This document shows, piece after piece, positions 24,601 to 35,075 of a stretch of DNA of 64,000 nt. Both the position numbers and the translations under genes were made by a program. The stretch comes from Clitopilus passeckerianus (Eukaryota > Basidiomycota > Agaricomycetes > Agaricales > Entolomataceae), in contig CALYLX010000157.1 in NCBI GenBank assembly GCA_944990035.1, positions 682,001 through 746,000 of the forward strand, given 5' to 3'. Position 1 is the first letter of the stretch. Each line of letters begins with the position of its first letter. The notes under the pieces are model-generated. The model did no database searches, was not told the origin of the DNA, and saw only the letters and a program-made list of their open reading frames with translations.

Positions 24601-27600
24601 CCAAAATGCACGCTCGACAGGGCGACCTGCGGATGGAATATAAAAAAGAGCGAGCTTGATCTGCCTTTTGGTCAACACCCTCCTCTTCTTGACATCCATT
24701 CTAACAGGGGCGGTCGCGTTCCATGGCCGACTTTACTTCCTCTCCAACGCCTTCCATTGAATCCTTGCCATCCATATCATCTACTTCTGAAATCTCACTT
24801 TTCTCATCTCCAACGTCTGAATGCTCTGACTTACCACCTATCCCTCGCATTAGCAAACGCGAATACCTCCTTGCTCAGATCAGGCAGAAGGATGCGATCA
24901 TTGAATCGCTGCTAAAACAGGTGAGTTGCCGACTATGCGTCCAGAACGCGTCCGCTTAATCGATCTTATCAGCTTCATAACCCTTACATCGCGACACCCA
25001 TGTCGATCGCATCCTACAGGATGGCAACTTCGCCTTCAGATTCTGACAATAAGAATGTGCGCGCTTGGCTTGACAGACTCGAGTCGAGTGTAAGCTCGGC
25101 TGGTGGTTCTGTTGGTCCTGAAGCATTCAAGAGTCTGCGCAGCCCTTCTGCCGGTGATGACGACGATTCCGACAACGAAGACCCGTCATCTATGGGCGTT
25201 CCAGCTGACGACGACGACCAGACAGTCGGGCCCGACGCGGATGAGGAGAAACTGACCTCGTTGCCCGACACACACGTACCCCTGGGCCTTATCGCGAACC
25301 TCAGCCTGACCAATAACAAGGCGAAGTCCAGCAAGAAAGAACAGAAGGATCCCGTGGCAGCCGAAGAGAATCTGGACGATGATGACGTCGTATGTTTTCT
25401 CAGCCGTTTCCAAACTCCCGGAGCGCCCATGTACTAACGCGTCGTTTTACCCATTAGGGTGTGGCAAACGAGACGTACTTCATGCCTGGTACGTGGTCTC
25501 GTGCTCTTATCTTGGTCTTAACTGTGCTTATTTGACGTCTAGGCCCCGCTACCGATCTCAAAATCCGAGCTACTCTTATTGAGCAACATAGTCCACCTGA
25601 TATTCTGGTTCACGGCCTCGTGACGCCCGAGGACGTGGATAAACTATTCGAGCTGTAAGTTCCGTTCACCATGGACAAATACGATACAGTGCGCTGAATA
25701 TCAATTAGGTTTTACCAGTACATCAATGTCAGTACTGAACTTATTCGCTTGCAGCCAAGTAATCCTGACGCGTTCTTACTAGCCCTTCATTCATCTACTC
25801 GATCCTGTCCTACATACTCCTTCGTCAACTTTCGCAAGATGCCCGTTCCTCTTCACAGTTAGTAAGTGAACATTCCTACTGTCGCAGTATGTTCCTAGTT
25901 AACCACGTGTGGTTCCTAGTTTGTGCCATTTCCTCCAGGTACTACAGCCAAAAGTCAGAGATTTACCCCATTGCAATGCACTTCGCAAAACATTCTGCTG
26001 CCAACGCGCTGATTGACGGCTGGAAGTCGGTCGAGCTCTGCCAGGCGTATATCCTTATGAGTATCTACGCTGTTCCGGCCCGGAGGTGGGAGGAAGATCG
26101 GAGTTGGCTCTACACAGGTTTGGCGATACGGTATGATTCAATCTCCAGCTGCAACACGTTATTCTTACGTGCATCATCGCTAGGATCGCTACGGACCTGA
26201 ATCTCCACCAAGTACCGACCACGAAGCCCCAGGATGACAAGCAAGAACGGGAGATTTTGAACCGGACTAGAGTCTGGATGATCTGCTTCAACCTCGACCG
26301 ATCTACCTCAACTCAATTCGGGAAGCCTTCCACAATCAAAGAGGATTAGTGTGTACTTTACATCATCTCCCTGAATGAAGCTCTGACGATGTCAAAGCAT
26401 CATGCGTAATTCAAAGGAATGGTACAAGAAGTCCAAGAACAATCTTCCCGTACGTCCTCGGCTTCCCAGAGTTTGCGTCGTTCTGACCCCCCACTTCTCA
26501 GTATGACATCCATCTTTGCGCATACTCCGCCCTGTTGAGGATCGTGACGAAGGCTCAGGATGAGATCTTCAGTGATTCTTCTTCCCCGACGGGACTTAAC
26601 AAGGTGCGACACATCCAAAACGTTATTGAATTCGAGGGCTTAATCTTGATGTAGCGTGTCGATTTCCGCACAGTCACTATGCAATGTGACGCTGAGTTGA
26701 CCAACTATCACGAGGAGTGGTCAAAGAGATTTACCGAAGAATCAGATCCCAATGGTCTGTCTTGCTTTCATGCCGACCTGTATCTTGCTGATATCTCTCG
26801 TATAGACGCTGGATGTGCCCTTAGATGTCGCCTGTTGCCTTTGTAAGCCTACAACTGTCTCTTACGAGTCTGGAGGTCCTGATTTGCTATCAGCTTGGTC
26901 GAATATTCCCGCCTCGTGATGTTCTCGTTCGCCTTCCAACAGGCCTATCAAAGAGGACTGCAACCAGGCGATCAAATTTACTTCACGAAGGTTCGTAGTC
27001 GCCGATGCATGTTAGGGCTCTGTCATTGATGTTTGTACAGTGTCAAGACTCTGCGAAAGCCGTCATACGGGTCATGATCGACTCTCTGGCACCAAGCGAC
27101 TACATGCGCTATGCACCTGATGGTAGGATTGATCCCCTTCTATTGGCTTGGCGGTGATTGACATGTTTTCCGAACATAGGCCACTTTATATTTGCGTCAT
27201 TTGCATCAGCATTCTTACTGAAGGTAAGTCCGGGCTTGCCTAGCCACCGAGCCGGGACTGATGTGCCGGGCATTCAGCTTCTGCGCAAGGAGTTTGCCCA
27301 TTACCTCACTAAGGACCAAGAGACAGAGATCTTCGATCTCATCGGACGCCTCATTCAGACTCTCAGCTCCTCAAAAATCGCCATCGATGACAGACACACC
27401 CCAAAACTCTATGCAAGATTCCTTGCAGGCTTGCTGTCAAAACATAGAAGGGAAGGCACAGTGCACGTTGGACGCCTGGCTCCAAATGCTCCATCTGGCA
27501 GTTCTGGTGCCCCAAGCTACCCTCAGCCAGGGGCCGGTCCCTCGACGAGCACATTCTCGGTGAATCAAGGCTTTTCGAGCGCAACAATCCCCAGCCAATC

Positions 27601-28043
27601 AGGTGGCTCTTATTCCGGGGCTATGGATGCCACCCCAACCTACGATTATCAGTCTGATGCGACCGTGCCGGCTGGCATGGGTCAGATCAACTTTGGCAAC
27701 GACCTTGGATTGGCTGCTTTCGGTGGAGGTATCTCTGAGGAAGAGACATTGGCGACCATGCAAGCTATCAATAGCGATGCTTGGTGGTCGACAATGATGA
27801 TGCCAGGGTATGTCTGATGGCTTTGCTTTCTGTTCTGTGCTCTTACCAATCGTCGTTTGCAGTTTCTCTTGGCCCGAGTCTCAGTCGCCTTCAAGTAACG
27901 GCAGCAGCCCACAGCCAACGAGCAGCGCCGGTTATTCTTCGCCCTCCCCACCCCGACCTTATACGGATTCTCACCTTACACCCTCTCGCGGATATCACAG
28001 TGGCGCCGGGATGTACCACGCAGTCCCCACTGTCGTCCCATGA
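21698..28043 (+). CDS. Zn2Cys6 transcription factor, PriB-like
   Basis: Starts MLPSQQGRTNAGHPN and has a long Gln/Pro/Ser-rich N-terminus (about 430 residues) ending SDSDSDDDGYGGG...GGRNSRL. Spliced exons then give the zinc cluster: PGACTHCKKLK, MKCDFPTGDNTCRRCK and SSGHVCIVEGRKPRTAPN, with all six Cys. The linker KREYLLAQIRQKDAIIESL should form the dimer coiled coil. A Fungal_trans domain follows (QYINPFIHLLDPVLHTP, RYYSQKSEIYPIAMHFAK, YTGLAIRIATDLNLHQVP, RTRVWMICFNLDRSTSTQFG). The tail is Ser/Gly/Pro-rich, and a last intron leads to SPSPPRPYTDSH and the stop at 28043. About 1,200 aa, nuclear. The order and linker match Agaricomycete PriB-type regulators, known from Lentinula fruiting; targets are unknown. 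The introns at 23056-23887, 23922-24325 and 24427-24853 are far longer than the others. Confidence 0.88.
22056..22330 (+). repeat. CAG/CAA runs encoding poly-glutamine
   Basis: Several runs of CAG and CAA codons (near 22058, 22118, 22256 and 22305; a further cluster lies near 22815-22860) give Q5-Q6 tracts in the N-terminal activation-like region. CAG and CAA are mixed, which tends to stabilise length. Confidence 0.8.
24639..24646 (+). promoter_or_regulatory. TATA box inside a long intron
   Basis: The sequence tataaaaa lies in the third long intron of the Zn2Cys6 gene, 84 bp before an ATG (24723) that is open and in frame with the next exon. A CT-rich stretch (caccctcctcttcttgaca) sits between them, as in many fungal start regions. 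Confidence 0.4.
24723..24853 (+). other. Possible alternative first exon of the Zn2Cys6 gene
   Basis: From ATG 24723 the frame MADFTSSPTPSIESLPS...PRIS stays open through the annotated intron end and enters KREYLLAQIRQ in the correct frame. A transcript from here would make the coiled coil and regulatory domain without the zinc cluster. The first 43 residues are Ser/Pro-rich. This is inference from open frame and position only. Confidence 0.35.
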
Positions 28044-28314
28044 AAGTGTGTTGTTCGGACTACTTGACGCTCGGACGTTGTGTGATATAACAATTTTCTT
28101 TTGGTTTCCGTGTTATCGTGTTGTTTAACCCATATGATGTTGTACCCTTTACCTGTGCCGTTTATAATGTTGTAAATCTAGAATAGAGGCGGTCCAGAAT
28201 TTCCCATTGGTTTAACTTTCATGCAATGCAGTCAGGCTTTGAATTTGGCGACCAGCCATATCCAAATTTGGCAAAAGCCGGTGATCATCCTTCAATAACG
28301 TTCAGACGACCACC

Positions 28315-30121
28315 ATGGCCACTACGGACCTCCTTGAGTTAGTTAGTCATCAGCTCTTTTGCGCCACTTTATTCTTAAAGGAAACCACCCCAGGATTGGC
28401 CCCTTCAAGAATGTACTCACCCATTCTCGATTTTTCTTGACTCTACGCTCCCAAACCGGCGAATATCACCCGCTCATTCTTTTCAGACTTACCCCGGAGC
28501 TGCGTAGACCACCGAACTGCAATACATCTGGCGACACCAATGAACAGATTACAGAACCAATTGATAAGCAGCTTTATGTTATGGAGGCAACTTGTCCTCA
28601 TCTTGGCGCCGACCTCTCGCATGCTGATATCGAGGACCACGAATCGGGCATAGTGGCAGTATGCCCATGGCATCGGTGAGATCCACCCGTCAATATTCCT
28701 TTCTATCCCTCATACTCTCCAGATATGACTTCGATCTTCGTACAGGGAAGAGTGAAACGGGTCTTAACGCTTGCACATATCACGTTGAAGTCAAAGAGGA
28801 TCCTTCAGATGGTGTAGAGAAGGTTTTCATGGAAACACCTCGACACAGTACTGGGTGGAAAGTAGTAGAACTAAGACCAGTTTCCGAAGGTGTGTTACTA
28901 AATCATGACTTTGTGGAAAAGGCAATGACGCTTTCCTTCTGCGCTCGATAGCCTTCTCCGATCCGCCTCCTGCGCCAGCTGCTCCCCTGCTGCCCATCAC
29001 TCACGGAGACAAACCATCCATCGACGAGCCCGTTGTTCCACTGAACGATCCTCCGAGAACCCTCATGCAATGGGCAGTTCTGATTCTGAATACGCCGAAT
29101 CCAACCCTGAAGGTGCAGAGGACGAGGCTTGCGGTTGAAATGCTTCGGACCGGTCAACTCGTCTCTCTAGGACACAAGTCCTCAAATGCTCCAAGACCAC
29201 CTGATGTGCCACCGCGAGAGGATACATATGCTCGTAATACATTAGATCCGAGCAAGATGAAGAATAGGAAGAACAGGGCAGTGATGCTCCATGCATTGGC
29301 CAATATCGAGCAATGGGCGTGAGTTTTTCTGGTTTCCTTTCACGAGACTCGATTGACGGGTGAAAATCTAGGATAGATCTTGCGTGAGTTTCCCTCACAT
29401 TTCAAATTCCAAAAACCTCACCATCCCTCAAGCTGGGATATTATTGCGCGATTCGGACCTTTATATCCTGACATACCCCCTGCATTCTTCTCGGACTTTG
29501 CAAAGATGGCGCTCGACGAATCGAAGCATTTGTGAGACTCCTTGTCCATCCGAGTCGGTAAACCGACATCTCATCTCGATTATTCACAGCACACTACTTA
29601 CAACTAGACTCGCCGAAATTTCTCCCTCAACGCCTTATGGTAGCATGCCCGTTCACGCGTCTCTCTGGGAATCTGCTACGGTCACATCTACCTCGCTGCG
29701 GTCCCGGCTGGCTATCATACATCTGGTGCATGAAGCCCGTGGGCTGGACGTCAACCCAGGCACGATTGAACGCTTTAGAAAAGCTGGGGATAAGGAGAGC
29801 ATGGATGTCATGGAGATTATCCATGCGGATGAGGTGACCCACGTTACGACAGGACATAGGTGGTTTACTTGGGTTTGCAATCGTGATGGAGGCGTAGATC
29901 CCGTGAAGGCATTCAGAGAAGAGGTTCGGAAAGGGTGGAGAGGGGATGTCAAAGGCCCCTTCAATGTCGAAGATAGGGAACGCGCTGGGTTGTCTAGGGA
30001 TTTCTATGAGAATCTGAAAGGTGAAATGGGATTACCTCCTCGAGAAGAGGAGATTAAGCAGGAGATAAAGGTATTAACGGAGTCGATTAATCATGTCACT
30101 GTAGAGTACAAGCCAGAGTAA
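28315..30121 (+). CDS. Rieske [2Fe-2S] domain fused to DUF455 ferritin-like domain
   Basis: After a short first exon (MATTDLLE), the Rieske box appears as CPHLGADLSHADI and CPWHRYDFDLRTGKS (C-x-H ... C-x-x-H, split by an intron after CPWHR), preceded by YHPLILFRL. A linker rich in Pro leads to a DUF455 domain: LMQWAVLILNTPNPTLK, RAVMLHALANIEQWAIDLAWD, DIPPAFFSDFAKMALDESKHF, SRLAIIHLVHEARGLDVNPG and MEIIHADEVTHVTTGHRW. The E/H residues in HALANIE, DESKHF, HEARGLD and IIHADEVTH look like a di-metal carboxylate site. The end EYKPE is at 30121. The Rieske part could pass electrons to the di-iron centre; substrate unknown. The join between the first and second exon is unsure because two frames compete there. 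Confidence 0.75.
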
Positions 30122-30389
30122 TGCACGCATCTACTGTACTTCTACCCTGGTAGTGGATACGTAGTGGTCACCTGGCTGATTCCCGTGTTGAGTCTTCAGG
30201 CATCATACACCCTCTGCACCATTTCATGGTGCGGCTCTCAAACTTGAACGTTCACCTTCTTCGTTTACGAACCGCTGAGGCCGCTCTACCTGGGGAGCTT
30301 CTTAATCATTCCTGGCGAAAACCATCGAGGGATTCTCGCGGTCAAACTTGTCAATCTCCTCCAGCCGTCAACTCAAACCACATCCAACG

Positions 30390-32523
30390 AGAAATGAATA
30401 GATTACCAAGGTAGAAGTACATATTTTGCGTACGGGAACAAAAAGGGCATTCAAGACGATCCAAATTAGATAGAACCTCCAGCCTAAGCTCACTATTCCA
30501 AGAGGGGTTACTTGAACCACAACGTTAATGTGATATCCGAAACGGCTCGGCGATGAACATGGTTTAGAAGCTTCGGTGAATATAGAAGCGTACCATCGAG
30601 GCGCCGCACCGACAGGGGCTCCACAGGTTCTCATTGACGAGAATTAATCTCGGTTGGATAGAGCCATGGTACACCCTGTTAGCGACAAAATATTAGGATT
30701 AAGGGTGCAGAACACAGGGAGGAGAAAACGTGCCTGTCAGCATATTCCGAAGGATACATAGCGCAACGAGAAGAAAGGAGTTGTGGCAGGGCCAAAGCTC
30801 CCCCCAACTCCGGGGTTACTAGAGTGCGCAAGCAACCCCGACATACAAGCGTAACAGATACATTGGCCAGTTGCGTCCCATATCATGAGTTTACCCAGAC
30901 CGAAATCTCAACCAGGAAAAGTCCAAAGAAGGCAAAGATGAGATGTGATACAGAATTGCATGCGGCCAGGAGCCGCCCCAGAATCCGCGACAAAGCAACT
31001 GGATTCTGGAGCACGAGGGGGAGACTGGGGAGCGGTTAGCATGTGGTACACCCAAATAGAGATTCCCAGACTGACTTACAGCTGGTGACATTGATGCCAA
31101 CAAGTTACTACATTCACTGGGTACCTAAAATGTTCCGTGATATAGATCTATAATTATTAACCCACGATGGCTGAAGAAAACCGCATCTTCACCAAGCGTC
31201 AAGCGTCGCAACATTCCGGCGTTACCTGTGTTCCCATGTAACATATGTGACCAGATGGGTGCCATTTCTTTCTCGATATGCACAGCTTCACTCGAGTATC
31301 TTTTCCTTCTTGAAGATAATGGTGTCGTCGGTTGCAAACGCGCCGTTTCCCTGAAGCGCAATCAGAACATTTACTCCATTCCTTCTCGAGCCCGTGCGCC
31401 AAGAGCCATCATGGGTTTTCAGGCAACCACGGGACGGTAAGAAATATGATTATGGCAAAAACGAGCTGAAATCGATTGGGAAACACCAGGGCACGCTACC
31501 TGGGAGGAAATTGAAACCAAAGCACATCCAGTTGCTGACCGAGAATCTGTAAAATTCATTCTATACTTGGTCAAAGGGTAGCCGTAAGGGGTGAAGAAAT
31601 CATGGCTCACATCATTCCAAATACAACTAGTTTACCTCGCCAACTCGGTTTTGATGTCTCGCTTTGCCAAACGGGTGCTATAGGCGTGTTCCATGCTAAA
31701 AGTCAAATTCAATACCCACATTCAACCAATGCTTGACGCCAATGAGAGAATTGCGCTCACCCGTTTCCGAGGCCTCATTGCAAACGTATGAAATGAGCGG
31801 CGCGGTAAACTCAAATCGAATAATATTAATTCACCTGTAATAATACGGGTCACGATCATATGAGCAACTGTGAAGGCACAGATCTGGAGAATAGTGCCGA
31901 TCGACGTAGTGGTAACGCCGATTAGGAAGGTCTTCTTTCTTCCCAAGGTTTCTCCTAGAACATCACAATCAAATCAGGATCAGCTTCCGATAACATATTC
32001 TAGGGAGCAAAGAACACATTACCAAAGACAAATGTGGCTATAGCACCGAAGAAACTGATGGACATGAGTTGTTTCCACAATCAACCTGCCACCGAGTTCG
32101 GGGTGCTTACCTTTCAATGTCATACAATCATACGATAGTGCCTTGAAGCTTGGGATCTGGATTACCCATAGGATTCAGGAAGTCTTCAGTGTCAATGATG
32201 CCGCCGAAAACTCCCTAGTCGTAACCTGCGTAGATATTTACCGCCTCAGCCGGGGTTTCTAGATCGAGTATCAATGAACCATTGGTGATTTGCCGAACAA
32301 TGTCATCGCGGTGGTACACGCGACTTTCACCCATACATTGAGCCTCGTCCCGGTTAGACCGAAATAAAGCGCCTTGTGGCTGATGTCGGAGTCTTGATTG
32401 ACATCTGAGAACTTCTCACTACACGTTTATCGTAACTTTGGTTGTGAACTGAAAGAAAGAGGGTGCTTACTTATGTTGGCTCTCAGTAGATTTTTTGTTG
32501 CCCACAACGCTTTCCTCAGCCAT
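30390..32523 (-). pseudogene. Decayed sugar-porter (MFS) transporter
   Basis: Pieces of a hexose-transporter-like protein lie in order on the minus strand: MAEESVVGNKKSTES (start 32523), LTGTRLNVWVKVACTTAM, GVFGGIIDTEDFLNPMGN, ETLGRKKTFLIGVTTTS, QICAFTVAHMIVTRIITG, FAIIIFLTVPWLPENP, GINVTS and GIVSLGWRFYLIWIVL. In-frame stops interrupt conserved positions: GYD*GVFGG (TAG at 32215-32217, usually Gln), GTIV*LYD, and PENP*WLL (TGA, usually Arg). Frames also shift between the pieces. One intron now begins with GC. The gene cannot make a full transporter. Confidence 0.8.
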
Positions 32524-33326
32524 GGGAAAGTGGGAGGTGAAGAGAAGGTTATCGCTGGATTCCGCGGTGGCCAAGACGTGCTCGACATGATAATCTTTGG
32601 TGAATCTTAGACTCGGCTGCACCTTGAAGCACATTTCATATGATGCTACACGTGTATGCCTGCAGACATTCTTTAAGGAGAAATGTATACCGACGGCAAT
32701 GTCCGTGTACGAACTCGGAAATGTCGCGTGAACATTTCTCGATGTTCTTCCGTTCTTTTATGTCTTTCTGTACCCCAATTAGTGGTACATGTGGCTGAGG
32801 AAAAGATCAGATATACGCATTGATGTAGTTTAGACGGACGACCCACCAGTAAATGTATGGTTACCGAAATATCATTCACCTTGCGGACATCACATGCAAG
32901 CGTGTCGGAGTCAACTTTGACGCCCACAAACACAGCTCTGATGTCGGATGACAGAACCTATTAAAGGTTAGTTTGCCCCAATTTCTAACGAGTTGGTTCC
33001 CCGCTCTCAAACTCCCACTCCCTGCGGTCCCACCTCTCTCCCAGGAGAGTCGTATACTCGTCGCCATACGAAAGGTGAAGCTTCTGCGAGCTATAGGATT
33101 CAGCATTCGCCATGGAGAACGCACCTGAAAGGTGAGTATTTCCCACCCTCAGTTCGCGCCAGCGTGTTGCAGGACGCATGTCAGGCGAAGGACCCTGAGT
33201 CCGCCAGCATTCCATTGGTGAAAGAGAAAGTTTTTGGCTTTCTTTTGTCTGAAGTTGTGGTGATCGATTGAGCGCCTGTTCTGACCTAATCATCTATCAA
33301 TTTGACGTAGCTCGACATCCGTCCGT
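32524..33326. other. Intergenic with weak minus-strand frames
   Basis: Minus-strand segments near 33050 (LHLSYGDEYTTLLGER) and 32930 (VFVGVKVDSDTLACDV) look coding-like, but I could not link them to one another or to a known family. They may be another gene remnant. Confidence 0.3.
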
Positions 33327-34746
33327 ATGCGCCACACAGAGCAGCGATCTCAAGACTCAAGTTACGACAGCGAAAACGATTCACGACAGTCAACGCAATC
33401 TCCACGTCCACTAGTCCAATATGTTACTCAACCTTATGACCGAGAAGCTATGCTCAACCCGGTGCATCCCACTCTCGATGCTATCATGGCAGACCCCTCA
33501 CCAGCGAATCTTAACATCACCTTGCTGGAGACTGTCACCGCTACTTATGCATGGTCAAAACTTGTTCCAGCATCAAAAATGACGGGTCCACCTGCTTTGT
33601 ACATCCAACGGAACAAGAAAAAAGAGGATGATGACTGGAGGGAACGGCTGAGCGAAGCTTTGGGGTATACAGTGGAACGCTCGAGTAATCATCAACGTCC
33701 AACGGCCGGACTCTCTCGTAGACGTTCCATGAACCTCCCACCCATTGAATCCCTCAGGGAACCTAGGTGCCTTTCTGTTTCCCGTTGTCTCTGTCGTTCT
33801 CCGTCCGAACAAAAATTTCTTCTAGGTCAATATACGACTCGCGAAGTCTAGTCTCCCCCACCAATCATCGACGGGGTTCTCGAACACCAGGCTCGGACTA
33901 CCCTATGTCCGAACCGGAGGTCGATCAATTCGATGAAGGGGAGGACGAGATTGACCCTCCAGAACCCTCGGCCGTGCGTCCGTCTGCTACTAGCACCTCG
34001 ACCCCGAGTCAAAAACCCTGGCACCATTACGCGAAGCGGGTTCAAAATCCGGCTGGCGCCTTCATGTATCTGTGTCTCTGGGGTGGAACTGAAGGTAGAG
34101 GGCCATGTAACTACGAGAGCAAAAAACAACTGGTCAAGCGTCATATTGAGACAACCCATCTGGGTATAAAGTGAGTTGGGCTGTCCGTCCTATCCGTGGT
34201 CGGGAATTCGCCGCTAATCGAGATCCATCTCCAGACCGTATCTTTGCACTATCTGCAAGAAGTCATTCCCTCAGGTGAGTGCCCTGGATCCGGCTGCTAT
34301 AATGGGAGATACTTATACGGTTGACGTCAGAAAACACACCTCGAGATCCATCTAAACGCCCAGTATGCTCCTGTCCGCATTAGCAACCACCACCATCAGC
34401 TGACCATGTCTTACCTCTAGCACCAAGGAGAAGCCATACGAGTGCATGTACGACGGCTGCAAGGAAGCTTTTGGGGACCTGTCAAGAAGATTCAAACATT
34501 ACCGAAGTGTTCACGGGTACCAACCCAAGCAATACAAGAAAAAGTTCAAGGTTGGTCTCCTTTCCCTCTGGATTTTTAGGTGGCATCTGCTGACCATTCT
34601 AGCCAATTCCCGCTTTCTAGTCGATTCTCCCACCGGAGAAACGCTTCATCAACAGTCCTCCACAACGGCTTCCGAGGGCCCGGACGAAGAATGCGGGCAC
34701 CTCGAGCACTGTGTCAACCTTCCAGGTGACGATGCAGGAGCAGTGA
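33327..34746 (+). CDS. C2H2 zinc-finger protein
   Basis: Starts MRHTEQRSQDSSYDSENDS. The N-terminal half is Ser/Pro-rich and disordered (DFDEGEDEID-type acidic patch near the middle). The C-terminal half carries three finger-like units: YLCLWGG...CNYESKKQLVKRHIETTH, PYLCTICKKSFPQKTHLEIHL, and YECMYDGCKEAFGDLSRRFKHYRSVH, followed by basic QPKQYKKKFK. Short introns cut between fingers. With the acceptor ctttctag near 34621 the tail reads SILPPEKRFINSPPQRLP and ends at TGA 34744-34746; the earlier acceptor gives a stop after five codons. Probably a DNA-binding nuclear factor. The first unit has wider Cys spacing and may not be a true finger. Confidence 0.75.
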
Positions 34747-35075
34747 TCAGGACTTCAGCAATTTTTACAGGTTTGTATTCTCAGGGACTATTCAGTACAC
34801 TTCTCAAACGATCTTTACGCTCCTTATACCCTCCATACCCCTGGTTTTCGGCTATGCTTTCATACCACACTCTCATGTACCATATTCTCGTGCAATGTTG
34901 CTTTGTCCTTGCCCATGTTAAGACCTATCTTTGTTGGGTTTTTCGCCAATGTCGCCTTTCGGTCTGCGAGCCCGTGTTTGTGAGTATTGTGGTTTGATTG
35001 TCATAGTCGTGGAATGCAATCAATGTTCCCCGAAAAAGTTGCCGCCACCTTGGCCAGTTTAAGTGTAGTTAGATT
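34747..35075. other. Intergenic, pyrimidine-rich
   Basis: T/C-rich spacer between the zinc-finger gene and MTO1 in tandem; likely terminator and promoter. An open frame runs through part of it without any recognisable feature. Confidence 0.4.

Noticed and set aside
34036..34060. tRNA-like gggttcaaaatcc motif
   Set aside because: It lies inside the coding sequence of the zinc-finger gene and lacks matching acceptor and anticodon stems.
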